From contig NC_049986.1 of assembly GCF_000003815.2 (NCBI RefSeq), forward strand, positions 10,278,369-10,342,368: a stretch of 64,000 bases of DNA. The letters are read 5' to 3'. Under the pieces are notes generated by a model, which was not told where the DNA came from, made no database searches, and worked only from the letters and a program-made list of their open reading frames with translations. Position 1 is the stretch's first letter. Each line of letters starts with the position of its first letter. Shown here piece by piece: positions 46,801 to 58,600 of the stretch. The position numbers and the translations under genes are program-made. Origin of the DNA: Branchiostoma floridae. Taxonomy: Eukaryota; Chordata; Leptocardii; Amphioxiformes; Branchiostomatidae.

Positions 46801-49800
46801 TTTCCAATATAATTAAAGGTAACTGTAGTATTGTGTGAAAATTTGCTGTTACTACTAAGCTTATTCTATCACTAACATAAATTCATTTTCGTGTGGAGAG
46901 AGTTTAAAGTTCACAATCCAAAGAATTCTGTAGTAGTGATACCAAGAAAACACAGGCATATTCGTCATGTTTTCACTATGAAGGGGTCATTCCAGCAAAA
47001 AAACACTGCTAACTTTTGCAAATTTATAGCAATGTCAGGAATGCTTGTTAAATGAGACAACGTGTACTTCAAAGATTTCATAACTTCCAGTTTTGATATC
47101 TCACAGTTCTGAACACAATATAGATCATGTGATGTTTGATTGGTAGATAGGTCTTGGGGCAGAGAGAAAGTGGTGTAGCTTTGGGCCCCTTCAGTACCTT
47201 TTTCGAGCTCGTTTAGTTTCAGACTTTGTTCTCTCTAAAATGAGAGAAGAGAAAATAATATATTCCAACTTACCGCATGTTTCTTGGCAAACATCTCCTT
47301 GATGATGCCCTGACAGTACTTGAGCTGTGCGGACAGCTTGCCCTTCTTCTTGGAACTGTGCTGCTCCGTCTCGGGGAGTTCCCTCCTGGGCGGCTTGATC
47401 TGTCGACCACTTTCTCTCCTGGCAAACAAGGAGCAGAGTAGTCAGGTATACCGCTTCATTTACATGTACAACAAACAGGCTACAGTAATGGCATGTCTCT
47501 ACTTAAAACCTTCATTAAAGAACTACGAGCAACAAAAAGATAGCATTTCTAACTTAGCACCTACTATTTCAACTATGAAGCATGCATTTACTCTTGAACA
47601 ATACAGCATACACGTCTATTTCGTCTTTGAAAGCATTTACTTTTACTGCTATATTCAAACAAGCAATGTAAAACATACAGACACCTAAACATACAAACAT
47701 GCTTTAGAACGCTCACATTCTACTTTGCTAACCCATGCAGTGTGTTTCTGAACAAATGGGATTGAACCCCTAAGCCCACAATGCCAAATTTGCGGAAAAA
47801 AATACCAGTATTCTACCATTCCATCACTAGTAGAATCTTACACTATAACTGTATTCTACATACTGCAATACATATTCTGCAATAGATAACTATACATACT
47901 TAAAAGCCTTTTTTGTGGGATTCAATTGCTGTTGTCGACAGATTTTTGGAGTTGACTTTTGAGCATCATACTAAGTGCCACTTGACTTGTTCTTTGGAAG
48001 GACTATGTTTTTGGAGGACTATGTTTTTGGAAGGACTATGTTTTTGGAAGGACTATGTTTTTGTCTTTTTTCAAATCACTTGTTTGGGCAGATGTAGCAG
48101 TTAAAATGTGGAGAGACAGACGCATGTTATTGTATGATTAGAGAAAAGGTAGATCCTGCAGGTGGTGTTCATTACCAAGCTTTGGGATGATCTGGTTCCC
48201 ACCTGACGGGAGGGATTTTCGCTGGTCTCGGCTCGGTGGTGGAGGGCGACGATTCGCTGCCCGTCGTCGTGGAGATGGTGGTGGGCGTGGTCGTGTCCGC
48301 TTTTCTCTTCACACCTTTCTTGACCTGGCGCGGGAAAATGTTTCTCATTTTAGTAGGAGCTATCAGCTATTCACATACTATCATTACGGCCTATGAAAGA
48401 AAACCATCTCCCGTTAAAAACAAGAATGTGTAGAATGATTTTTTATACTCTAGAAGAAGTTTTGGGTCTCGATACAAGGCTTTTTGTTGCTTCTGCCTTG
48501 TACAGGTTTCTCTTTTAAGAATGGTGTTCTACTCTTTTACCATACAAGAATTAAACTTCTGTATCAAGCTAAGCTATTGTGAGTAAAGCCCAGCATTCCC
48601 TAGTAATGGACAAAATATCATTCATGTTTCATGCATACAAGAAAGCTGTAATACAATTCATCATGGAAAGACTAAGGCTATCAAAAATACCTACGAGTGA
48701 AAGAAAGGCTTTGGTAGACAGGCAGTTTAAAGGGGATTTTCAAAGCAGGCATGTAGGAGAAATGTTTGGTTGGAAGTTTTACTACCTTCTGACTGGGACG
48801 TAGCCCAGTGGCCCTGCCCATGAGTGGTAGAGGCCAGGAAGGAGGCTGCCCAAGCTCCTTGGTGGGAAACAACACTATTGTTTAACCCAAAATTATCACT
48901 GACACATTGATGTGACACTTTTGTTTCAGTGTAGTCAGTTTTTCTGTGTGACAGAAGCAGGGCTGCTTGTTCAGAATAGCTCTGCATACCTTAAGTCATG
49001 TTTAGGTCTAGAGTTTTAGGTTCAGGTCAGAAGTCCAGACCCAAACCCATGGTATATGTGTGCAAGAAATATTTCGTTGTGACAATCTAAAAACTATACT
49101 TGACAAATCATATACTGTTATTAGTAAACACAAATGTTCAACAATAAACAAAAACAAACAAATGTTTTTGTCTTTTTCTAGTGTAAACTTTACAATCTAT
49201 GGAAAGTTTCAGATGGTCTGGAACAAAAAGGAAAATACAAACAAGAGAACAGTTTTTTCAAAGTGTAGAACTGGTTACCATCCTTTGTTTTTGTACTTCA
49301 GTCTAACTGAACCTGAAAGTTTTTACAAGTTCAGTTCCAGCCGAGTAAACAGGTATGCTGCACTAGTTTATAATGAAATACTTGATGGCTACTTTGCTGC
49401 TAGTGCTAACTGCATAATGTGGGACACATTACACCCTCTACCTGCTGCCCAACCCCATGCAAAACATTAAGGAGAATCCAATAAATCGTTGCCCACTGCT
49501 AAGTTTCTGTGTCTGCATTTGGTCGTGCATAATGGGAATGGAAGCTACCAAAGACATAATAAAGGAGATACTAACCTTGGTGGGGACTGCCTGCCCAGGC
49601 TGGGAGATGATTGGTGCAGGAGCTGTGGATGGACCCTGTGGTAACGTCTGCGGAGGCATCTGTAACTGTGGCGGGGGTGGCTGCTCTATGGGCGGGGGCC
49701 GGGGCTGCTGCGTTCTGGCGGGGGGCGCTCTCGTAGGGGGAGGTTGTACTACTGGCGGAGGGGGCTGATGTGGGATGGGTTGTGGCGGTAGACTCAGGTC

Positions 49801-52003
49801 TGTCGGGACGTGCGTTGTTGGCGCCACCGTGGTCGGAACGATGGGCGGAGGAGTCACTACCGGTGCCGGTGGGGGCGGCTGGGATACCGGAGGCTGTGCA
49901 TTTAGCACGGGAACTGCTGTCGATTGGGCAGCTGAAAATATAACAAATGTTACCACTAAACAAACTGGAGAATATTGTACATAGCACACACTGTACATAG
50001 CAACTGTATTTTGAATTTAGATCAAGAAGATAGATATTCTCCACATACTAAATAACAGTTGTTTTGTCTGAATCTTTAGAAGAATCCTGTGTACTGTACG
50101 AATATTTCAGATCTTACCTTGTACTCTGGGTCCCTTTCGTGGCCCTTTCTTGCCCTTGGGTTGTACCGCGGGTTTCTGCTGAGACGCTACCTCAACCTCC
50201 TCTGGAGGCATCTGGGCTACTTTTTGCAGGAAGAGCTTCTCTAGTGTTTGGGCCATGAGATACACATCCTATGGAAGAGTTAATGTACCAAATTAATAAA
50301 AACTGAAGGAACATGGAATAACTTAACAAAAAAGTATTCAGTGTACATCCCTGTCTAAGCTAACTGTACACTGAGTATCATGTATCATGGATATCTGTTG
50401 TGCCATTTTTGAGATATCCTACTTTAAAACCTTTTAACTAAACCAACCCTACAGCTCCAAAGCAAGCTGCTAGGTGGACTAAACCTACACAATTTTTTCC
50501 TTACATGAAAGGCTATCTGTCACAAAAGACTGAAGCATGTCCAGGGAAAAAGATATAAAAATGTGCTGACCACAAATATCTGGAAACACAAACTCATACT
50601 AACACAAACATACACCAAAAACAAAACCTCTATTTTCATGGTGGTAAAAATGTGGAAATTCTGGACACACTCACCTCTCCTGGCTTGTTGTAGACATAAC
50701 AATTGGTAAACATTAAGTTGAAGTCTTGAATACACTCCTTGGCACTGTAGTAGTAGTTGGTTTCCAATCGCTTTTTGATGGTTCCCAGGTCCATAGGAGT
50801 TTTGATTATCTTTGGGTAATCCTTTTTGACAAAAAAAGGAGAACAAAATTACTATTGAAAATAGACGCTTACGCAAAGTTTACATTAAGACTCTAGTTGC
50901 AATCTCAGGTGGAACCCTTTTCAGCTTGGAATCAAATTGGGTGCAGATCTATGTTAAGAATCATCATGGATTGCAAAACTCATCTGTATGCCTGTATGAG
51001 ATCATCTGTATGCCTGTTAGTGTATGAGGTCAAAATCACCAATGGATGCCAACAAAAACAAAACAGGTTTTACCATCCACAAAACTCTGGGTAACCGGCG
51101 TTTCACAGATATCAACCAATCAGACTTACTGGTATGTTTAGCTTCACCCAATCCACTGGCTCGTGGAAGGGCCAGGCAAAGTTGTGCTTCCATACTGCTT
51201 TCATCACCACTTTTAACAAATACTGCAACTGGTTTGTCATGCGGCCTGGTTTCTTAGGAGCCTGCTTCTGAAACAAAACAAAACTTTATAAGTTTACCTG
51301 TCAAAAAGAATAATTCTAGCTGGCTGATGAAACAAAACACTGCATTCTCCAGAGTAATAGTCCATCCTGTAGCCTTCCCAGGTACCCATTTATAACTGAG
51401 TTAATTGAAGAAAGCCATGTGAAGTGCATTTCCCAAGGACACAATGTTCAGCTAGGAATCAAACCCGTGAACCCTTGGTCCTATGTTAGCTAGGCTGACC
51501 AATTGGCTAACACCGCCACGCCAAAGTTACGGCCGTTTTCAACAACAATTAAGTTACGGCTGTTTTCAACAACAATTAAGTTACGACAGGGAAAAAAATG
51601 TTGATTCTTTGGGGCAAACAAATTCCTAATGGGGTGGGAAACAAGTTTTCCCGAGTGCTTTAAGTTAGAAAGAACATTTGTAGCACAAAAACACATTATT
51701 TGCCATCAAAGCTGTCTCTATCTTCAACTTTTTTTTATCCCACTCATCGTTTGGGAGCCTATGTTATTAACTTTCATTGTCAAATCCATCTCTTAAGCTT
51801 GGGAGCATACATTTTCATTAGTGATTTTGACAAAGTGTCATCACATCTTCCCAACTCGCAAATTCTATCTTGGGACAGAGGGACGGGCCTTCACACCAGA
51901 TTTCCAATAGTGCCACACTCACTGATTCGCTTGTTTCGTATCCCTCAGCATACATGATGGACGGCCTGCGTACTCGTTTTCCAGCGCCAGTCGGACTGTT
52001 CAT
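28831..52003 (-). CDS. BRD4: BET double-bromodomain protein, BRD4-type long form
   Basis: Twenty-four coding exons, phases all consistent, about 1305 aa: 52003-51923, 51267-51130, 50821-50675, 50268-50118, 49931-49576, 48324-48203, 47418-47274, 46760-46659, 46208-46080, 45661-45461, 44385-44093, 43361-43228, 42646-42476, 42061-41915, 41526-41392, 36672-36620, 36006-35799, 35111-34989, 34521-34078, 33458-33334, 32663-32532, 31994-31903, 29987-29765, 28896-28831. Bromodomain 1 has W59-P-F and acetyl-lysine-binding N118 (YNKP); bromodomain 2 has W384-P-F and N443 (YNPP). The 59-residue spacing in both equals human BRD4. Then come a Ser/Asp acidic segment (about 490-516), a Lys-rich stretch, the NET domain (about 647-725), a second Ser cluster (773-817), a Pro-rich region (836-1094) and a charged coil (1180-1284). 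The carboxy end [17 protein letters not shown] matches the P-TEFb-interacting motif of BRD4/BRDT. It reads acetylated histones and supports pol II elongation. The ATG is the first in the exon and aligns with BRD4; the exon opens at 52067. It is probably the single BET gene, ancestral to BRD2/3/4/T. Confidence 0.95.
29952..30292 (-). repeat. 88-bp tandem array duplicating a BET splice acceptor
   Basis: Four units of 88 bp, almost identical. Each holds the acceptor (tttattttcccag) plus the first 40-odd bases of the coding exon that ends at 29765. First exonic bases would be 29987 (the productive one), 30075, 30163 and 30251. Units two to four read [14 protein letters not shown] and then a TGA in the reading frame entering from the upstream exon. 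Use of an upstream acceptor without further splicing would therefore truncate the protein before its carboxy motif. A weak donor (GAGA/gtagat) in each unit could also make it a small cassette exon. Confidence 0.9.
30314..31374. mobile_element. hAT-like non-autonomous transposon, 1061 bp
   Basis: The ends TAGTGGTGCGTACCGG (30314-30329) and its exact inverse (31359-31374) form a 16-bp perfect inverted repeat. It is flanked by a perfect 8-bp direct duplication CAGACATC at 30306-30313 and 31375-31382, the hallmark of hAT insertion. Subterminal motifs ttccggttcaggtccggact recur near the left end and, related, at the right end, as expected for transposase binding. There is no transposase frame. It sits in the BET intron between exons at 31903 and 29987. 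The intact duplication suggests fairly recent insertion. Confidence 0.88.
33043..33220. mobile_element. Tc1/mariner-like MITE, 178 bp, TA duplication
   Basis: The ends CAGTCAAACCTGT and the exact inverse ACAGGTTTGACTG are each flanked by TA (33041-33042, 33221-33222). The interior has repeated ggccacct and tatagtggcca blocks. A decayed relative is recognisable at about 42223-42404 (cagtaaaaactg at one end, acaggtttgacc at the other). Both are in BET introns. Confidence 0.7.
33667..33719. repeat. Short palindromic repeat with DR1-like site, copy 1
   Basis: An imperfect palindrome: acaagaaatgagataaccta on the left, gacctttgacctaacttcctgt on the right. The minus strand of the right arm reads AGGTCAAAGGTC, a perfect direct repeat of nuclear-receptor half-sites spaced by one base. 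Related copies lie at 36384-36443, 42676-42755 and 43045-43100, all in BET introns. Confidence 0.6.
34788..34935. repeat. Short TIR element, AGTGACACTAGT family, copy 3
   Basis: It begins AAGTGACACCAGTGAGGTAG and ends with the inverse (CTACCACACTAGTGTCACTT). It lies in the BET intron between exons at 34989 and 34521. Upstream sequence (atggatgacattagctc) also matches that before copy 2, so the element may be part of a longer repeat. Confidence 0.65.
35436..35575 (+). repeat. SINE-like repeat with tRNA-like head
   Basis: Head taaaggtagggtgtttagctc and B-box-like GGGTTTAAGTCC, then ccttaggaaagacac and ttccttacttcactcaggcc as in the other SINEs of the window. It lies in the BET intron between 35799 and 35111, opposite to the gene's direction. 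Confidence 0.55.
36384..36443. repeat. Short palindromic repeat with DR1-like site, copy 2
   Basis: acacaggagatcagataacc on the left and ctttgacctaacttcctgt on the right; the minus strand reads AGGTCAAAGCTT. The sequence before it (taggaaactgaacacagga) is shared with copy 3, so these two copies are longer than the others. Confidence 0.55.
36673..41391. other. Large BET intron (4.7 kb)
   Basis: This intron separates the second Ser-rich exon (41526-41392) from a 53-bp exon (36672-36620). It contains a hAT-like MITE at 37521-37814 and simple runs such as the C-tract near 38050, but no further exon with coding similarity to BET proteins was found. Confidence 0.5.
37521..37814. mobile_element. 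hAT-like MITE, TAGGGGTGGG family, diverged copy
   Basis: The left end TAGGGGTAGGTA and right end TACCCACCTCTA are imperfect inverses and match the ends of the clearer copy at 55321-55697. The interior shares caggtcca..ttcaggttcaggtc, ggtccaccgattttt and aagaaaactgggtttgta. Flanks ggcatgga and gtcatgta match at 6 of 8 positions, consistent with a decayed 8-bp duplication. Confidence 0.65.
42676..42755. repeat. Short palindromic repeat with DR1-like site, copy 3
   Basis: The left arm acacaggaaatgagataacc and right arm ggacctaatttcctgtc are imperfect inverses. The minus strand of the right arm reads AGGTCCAAGGTCC. It lies 15 bp from the 3' end of snoRNA copy A. Confidence 0.6.
42770..42914 (-). 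ncRNA. Box H/ACA snoRNA, copy A (BET intron)
   Basis: The minus strand, the host gene's sense strand, folds as a canonical H/ACA RNA of about 145 nt. The 5' hairpin is closed by ACCTCTCAA/TTGAGAGGT with an apical stem CACTAGCC-ATACA-GGCAGTG and an internal loop between, where a pseudouridylation guide pocket belongs. The hinge has an H box AAAACA (ANANNA). The 3' hairpin is closed by ACCCATG/CATGGGT with apical stem ACTCT/AGAGT, followed at once by ACA and three terminal nucleotides. The whole lies in the intron between the two NET exons. A second copy is at 46476-46618. The target uridine and any named orthologue are not known to me. Confidence 0.8.
43045..43100. repeat. Short palindromic repeat with DR1-like site, copy 4
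   Basis: aacaggaaaatgacataacc on the left and ggaccttttacctaatttcc on the right; the minus strand reads AGGTAAAAGGTCC. It lies in the same BET intron as copy 3. Confidence 0.55.
46476..46618 (-). ncRNA. Box H/ACA snoRNA, copy B (BET intron)
   Basis: Near-identical to copy A, in the BET intron between the two exons of bromodomain 2. Both closing stems, the apical 5' stem, the AAAACA hinge motif and the terminal ACA plus three nucleotides are kept. The visible differences are one substitution in the unpaired hinge (GTGAAAA to GTAAAAA) and a small change with two fewer bases in the terminal loop of the 3' hairpin (gtcttgt to tttgt). Differences confined to unpaired positions argue that both copies are functional RNAs. 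Confidence 0.8.
51383..51525 (-). repeat. tRNA-derived SINE, minus strand
   Basis: Read on the minus strand: a degenerate tRNA-like head with GGGTTTGATTCC, then CCTTGGGAAATGCACTTCAC and taactcagttataaatgggt. It is the same body as in the other SINE copies and lies in the BET intron between 51923 and 51267. Confidence 0.6.
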
Positions 52004-53565
52004 ACCATTCACAGAACCGTCCCCTATGTTGTCTGTTTCCCCGGCAGAATGGCTTAGGTGGTCCAATCTGGGAACAAAAAAGATCATTTACTACACATCC
52101 AAATATTACACATAACAATGCCAATCAGGTTGTTAACTAGGATTTTCTTATAGGGGGTCCAAATTTCTTGTAGAGCCATGGCAAGCAATACAGGCGCAAG
52201 CATTGTAGGGAGTCCGAGAGCATCCAACTTCCTTGTTGCACCCTCCTACTCGGGGTTTCTTCGTATGCTCAGTAGATATTCGGTGGTGCCGTGGTTGCAC
52301 TCTACCCACAGAACTGACAAATCTTAAATTTCGTAACTGACCGAAACAAGCCTGGACGCTGAAAGAACTGTGAAACGTTATGCCGGTACTGTCATCTTGC
52401 TCTTGAATGTTAATGAGGCACCTTATATGGTGGGCCTTTCGACAACACGAAGGGAACCGTTTTCTGATACAGAGATATCAGGGGTGATATCATAAGGCTT
52501 TGCCGTGATAGTCAAACCCGAGTGGGAAGGTACAATGTTGCAGAGTTTTAAGAATTGCAAATTTAAATGGTGCATTTTGAGGTATCACTAGGGGCCAAAT
52601 TTCTGTCAGAGAGGTCACAGTCTTCAACACAAGTGACCTGCAGCATCCCTGGTCAATCAGAATTTCATGCTTGTCAGAGGATCTGCTCCCTAGTGTGAGG
52701 GCATCTTCAGGGTGTCTGGCTTGTCACTCATTTGCCTTGACACATGCCTGGCTAAAGTCTGATGTCAAGCAAGATAATGATAGATCATCACCAGAGATAC
52801 TCGATACAACACATGATAGGCAAGTCTTCTTTTTTTTCATAACAGTCTGTACTTAGTGCAATTCTTTTAACGATTCATGTGAATTAAGCCAGTATGCCAG
52901 GTTAACTCTATGGGGAGTATGGGACTTTTTGTCCTTTCAAATTAGTTGTTCCACAATGTTGTTGCTTATGATTTGACTTATATCAATGTCAACTTTAACT
53001 TTAAGCTGAGTCGAAACATTTTAAGACGTTTATGACCTCATTCGAGCCATAATCAAAGCACAATTGTGCTTCTGTTACAGCATAACAGGCTATAATACTC
53101 TGTGTAAGGCAAATTGTCAATGTCTGTGCCAGACACATCCAAGATCCAGCTGAAACCAGCTGCCTGATGACATCATTTACATCAATATCAGTATCTGGCA
53201 AATTACAACTGTCCTATGGGGCACTTTTAAAACCTTGATAAAAACATGCTCATGTACTTCATGTTGAAAGTGTTTAATTGAGAAAAACTTTTCCATAGGC
53301 CTCTGACAACATATTGGCCAACATGTCAAATTGGCAAGCATAAAGATACATGTGACTCAAAATATTCATTTAGCCTTAGTGGAGAACAGTTGTGTGTTGC
53401 CCACAATGAAGAAATATTACCTATATCATATAGCGATTTCTGAGAGGCCAACAATGCTGCCCTAAGATGGATCCAGTGGTAAAGTGACAAGATATGACGA
53501 TGACCTATATGATATACTGAATCTTGACTACTTGAATTACAGAGGAACTATGTCCCCATGTCCTG

Positions 53566-53670
53566 ACCATGCACGCCCCTACCCTGGAGAGCAGATCCTC
53601 TGACAAGCATAAATTCATGATTGACAGGGATGCTACTAGGTCAGATGTAGCCATCCATTATCTTCAACTG
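53566..53670 (+). repeat. Dispersed repeat, second copy of the 3947-4150 element
   Basis: ctgaccatg, gagagcagat, ctctgacaagcataaattc and attgacagggatgct appear in the same order as in the copy at 3947-4150, with scattered substitutions and indels. Confidence 0.5.
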
Positions 53671-55320
53671 TGACCTACCCTTCAAGAAGCCTTAGAATGC
53701 CCTGTTTTAACATGAAAACATCTAAAATACCAAGGGCCATCTAATATCATTAAATACAGTAGTGGCCATGGCCATTTATCACAAAGGCATTTAACTGGGG
53801 CACAGTCATTTTTTGACGGCCTTTACTTTCAAGAGAATGATTTTCTTGCAAACCTGAAAAAAAAAAGCTTGGTACAAACTTAGAGGGACATCTTTAATAG
53901 AACTCTGCACACATCTAATAGATCTATCATTTTTTTACTTGCTCAAATTCATGACTTTTTTTCCACTGTGGACTCTAACAGCAAAGACCACTAAGATAAC
54001 TGATACAAGAGACATTTGTGTTTATGCTGCCATCTACTCCATGACTTCATAGCTGAGAACATACGTGTACCAAAAGTTGTATTGATCAAAATTGTCCATG
54101 TGACCATATTGCAAATGTTGCAACAAACCAGACAAGACTTTAACATACCTGTCCTGCATGGTATACGTGTACATGTACTCTAAATCAAATACCGATGGGA
54201 CAAAATCGTCTGACAAAAGGGTGTGGTATCTTTGCAGGATGGGTTTAAAAACAGGTTGCGGCAAAAAAAACGTTGCCAAGACTGGAAACCAGCTATTTGA
54301 ATGACAATGCAAATTTATGAGGATTTCCTACCTAGCTCATCCGGTGATTATATTGCCTGGGTGACAATAACAGAAAATTGTTTGAGAGCAGTCTGTTTTG
54401 ACAGTTGTTTTGACAATTAAGTGCAAGTTATTAATTGCATTCATATTGTAATAATACACTATCAGATCATCAGTCTTTTTGTTATCACCTTTGGATTCAA
54501 TAATCATTTGATCTGGTTCCCAATAGGGAAATCTTACTGACAAATCCTTCCATGAGTTTTTGACCAATCGGTTATTTCAAAGTCACCAACTTTAAATACA
54601 TGCATGGATAAGTTGATAAAGGAGCCAAGAAAAATCAAATGTTGACCTGACAAGTTGTATAGTTTAAAAAAGCTAAAGCCATTTGAATGATTTTAGAAAA
54701 GAATTGCTGACCTGCCTGACCATAAATATTTGTAATTGTTAAACTGGATGTACTTGAAAGCATGTATGCATTTGACCTACATTAGCAAATACAATGAATG
54801 TTGAAGTTACAATGGTTTATCTTGTTCTTGTTTTCTCTAAGTTTTGTAAGAATTGCCAGTATGCACTCTACTATAATGTACTCGACATTATTTCTTTCAG
54901 GCCAACAAAATCATAAAATTCCAATGGCATTGTGGTATGAAATAATTACAATGTACATATATAGCAGCTAGGTGACTAAGCACCCATACAGTTTATGATG
55001 TGTATGCATGGAAAGTAAGTAGCAATAATTTGACCTGTCAGTCATAAAACCTTCCATTGAGTCAAACATTTGATTATCCTGATTTTGTGGATAGAATATT
55101 TGATCAAGAACAAATCACTTCAAAATCGTTGGTGTTCTCTTAACAAGCAGTTAAAAGGTCGATATTATCTCTTTTTTTAACATTGCTGCAACTATAATTA
55201 TAAAACGTTGTCAAACTTTCCATAGTAGTTGTGACAATTATACACTTATAATTAGTGCTTATAATGGGTACTGTTTGGTTGGTGCTGGTAGACTCCACTG
55301 CTTTTGTTTATTAGCCTGGT

Positions 55321-55697
55321 TAGGGGTGGGCACCAGTACAGAAAATTCAGGTCCAGGTCCAGACCTGATTCAGTATGTGAGAGAATGTGACTGGACAATA
55401 CTCAAAACAATGGTACATTTTGCTACAAATAATATGTTTTGTGGAGTATTTGACTCCCACTAGTGTTCTTAAATCCTAAGACTAACTGCCTCTGTACGAT
55501 TGACTGGAAAACTTTGTAGAAATAACTATAAACTCTTGTTATTTTCGTCTACCAGTAAGCCCCAAAACGCGTGAATTTCTGATTATATAATTCGTTTATT
55601 TTGCATTAGATCCAACATCCGGTGCACTGATTTTTTTCAGGTCCATTTTTTCCGGACCGGCACAATAAGAAAACCCAGTTTTGTATACCCACCCCTA
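55321..55697. mobile_element. hAT-like MITE, TAGGGGTGGG family, 377 bp
   Basis: It opens TAGGGGTGGG and closes with the inverse CCCACCCCTA, flanked by a perfect 8-bp duplication AGCCTGGT at 55313-55320 and 55698-55705. The subterminal caggtccaggtccagacctg resembles the subterminal motif of the larger hAT-like element at 30314-31374. There is no transposase, so it is a non-autonomous copy. A diverged relative is at 37521-37814. Confidence 0.85.
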
Positions 55698-58600
55698 AGC
55701 CTGGTATACCCAGCAAACTGCCTCGTGGTGTTACACACCAGGTTTGTACTGGACAGTACAACCTTCGTCTCCGGATTGATCTGATCCACCCACACCCAGG
55801 ACATTTTTTCGGTAAGTGTGGTGGGCTCTTTCTCATGTTAGAGGTGTGGCTCTCCTCAAACACAGGAACAATGCCCTATCAGAAAGACATCCCTACCGGA
55901 AGTTAGGGTCTCAATTTCAACTGAGTCAAGTGAGGAAAGCTGTGTAAAGTGCCTTTCCCAAGGGCACAACGCATATCAGGGACAACTTTTTCTCCAGTGT
56001 TTGCTTGTCCATACACGAATAACATTAATTATGGCAAAGGTTGACTGATACTATCACAGTAACAATTGAGGGATTGAATCATAGTTAGAAAAATACTTTT
56101 GCAGAAAACCTTACATGTCAAGCAACCATATTGTGGGCCGTTTGACCCTAAGACAAATGACTTCATCTTCTTGATTAGCCGAGTACAGCGTACAGTTTGG
56201 TATTTGCTTACTGTTAGCAATGATAACGAAATGTCAACAACAGACCATGCACCTGACTCTCTTGAGGATGTGCCCATACTAGCCTGATGTTAGGAACGAC
56301 AGGTCGTTTAGTTGTAATGTAATGCTGCTGCACCATTGGCCTGGAAAGATGGCGTGTTACCCTGAAGGACAATTACAGGGACCAAGGATGGCTATAGGAA
56401 TCATACTTCTAGCAACTGTCCGAGGCCCAACAAGGCTAATACTCATGCCATCACAGAATAGGACATGAAAGACATCTTCCTCAATGGTGAATCCTTGTAC
56501 TTGTTTCTAGAAAAAGACCACTCATTACATATGAGGACATGGAGGTCAGCTCACAAAAGCTTTTTGGGGTCAAGAATTGTATTCTACACAACCTTTAGAC
56601 CACTTGACATTCAAAATAAATCACACAGAATCACATTAAATGAATCATGATTTCCTGTGGCGAGAGAGAATAAAAATGCCTCCACAAGTATTTCAAAATT
56701 CAGTAGGTACATGTAGCTTGTGTGCAAAAGACAAAACTAACCCAATAAGTGTATCAGACACTGGCACAACTTTTTGTTATCAATTTGCACCTGTGTGTCA
56801 CTTAAGATTGTAGAAGTTCCTCTTATTTGATCCCCTTGAGAAAGATCCGTCTAATTGAGTTGGCCTTAAAACCTCTAGTTCTGGGGAACCAGCCGCACAC
56901 CCTTAGGACAGTTACTGTAGCCAGTCTACATCCTACATGGATCAATACCACCAGGGACTCAACTAATGAGATGGGTAACCAAAGAACCTCTGCTGTAGGT
57001 CCACAACACAGGTGAAAAATGCAATATTATCCTTGGGCAAAATTGGCAGCAAGCAATATTGGAATCATATGACCATGCAATATTTTGCCTAAGGGTGAAG
57101 CTTTCTGAGAGAAATGAAAAGCTTGTCAGTGTCTTGAAAGTACAAGCATGTTTCAGTCTTAGGACACCAGGGTTGGACAAGTTTTATAATTCACTTGCCA
57201 TCTAAAAATCTACTGGCCCAAGTCAACTTTACACTAAATCGAAATTTGAATGAAATATTTCTGTGCCATTTTACTTGCAGAATGGTTCATTGTCCAGCAA
57301 AAAAAAAGCATTCAAAAGCATGTAACACGACCATACCCCCAAAAAATTGAACCCAGGCAATTGGGCAAATGGACTTTTTAGAGAGACCAATTAGAAAAAA
57401 ATCATAGAACTTGCAAACCAGGGGTCATCACAACAACTACCTTAAAAGAGGACAAATTTACAAGATGATCAACAATATTTTCTCCCAGTACCGATTCTAT
57501 TCAAGATGGGTAAAACCTGTAACAGTACATGGCTTGAAAAAAGCGACTACGTAGGTAATTCCGAGAAAGACATCTACCTGGCTGCACTGGCCCATGGCAA
57601 AAGCAACTTGCAGTGCTAGTAAGATGACATACAACTATTACAAGCATTGGTGGCTTCAAATTTAAACAGTAGCAATCCTTCAAAGCAGAAGCTATTGTGA
57701 TATTCCTCATGTAGAACCTTTGGAACATACATAATGTTTTGGGGTATAGTGAGATTCTGCAATTGAAAACGTTACCAGCATCAGTCCATATAGAAGAAAG
57801 GATCCAAATCCCTGTACTATTTTTCCGGAAAATAAGGCTTCAATCTTGAACCACCTGCTAGCAATCCAGACATGCCCATTTTCTACCCAATAGCATCCCT
57901 AGATCAAGTGTAAGGCTGAATGGCTATAGATCAAAAAGCCATTACAGGAGATCTAACAGGAAACGAAGCATATGATAGAAATAAATGACATGCCATTCCT
58001 CCATACTCATGCTGACTAACAAGAGGCTATATTGGAAACAATGCTGTGCCTGAAGTATATTTCTAAACCCAAAACTGACCAGATTTTCTAACAGGTCTTC
58101 TTGATCTAATTTTCCAGTCTTAGAATATACGCTATAACTTAGACAAAAAACAACAAAGTTTAATCTTCAGTACATCTTATTATTTGGTTGACACCAATCT
58201 TTATTAAGCATGACATTTGGATAAGATAACTAGGGTGACATCCTAATTATGTCATTGTACATGCATCACATTAACTGTGCAAACCCTAAGGGATTTGTTT
58301 TGTCATTGGATAGTGATTCTTTCAACACTGTAGTATCTTCACAATTCTTTACAATGATAACACTGCTGCTTGTTTAATCCAAGCCATGTGACCATGCGTC
58401 ATCAGACCTATTTGAGTATGATTGTCTATCATACGTCAAATGTTTTCTTCCATACAAATATCTTTGTGATCTTTCTCCAACATATTCCAAGGAGACAACA
58501 TATTCACAAAAATTGTCACATGGGCATACACGTACCATACACATCAATTGACAGTCACATGATGATGAAGAGATATCTAGTAGGGAAAGATAATTACCTT

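Noticed and set aside
48187-48433. Arg/Gly-rich plus-strand frames
   Set aside because: Antisense to the BET exon 48324-48203 encoding [10 protein letters not shown] and following residues.
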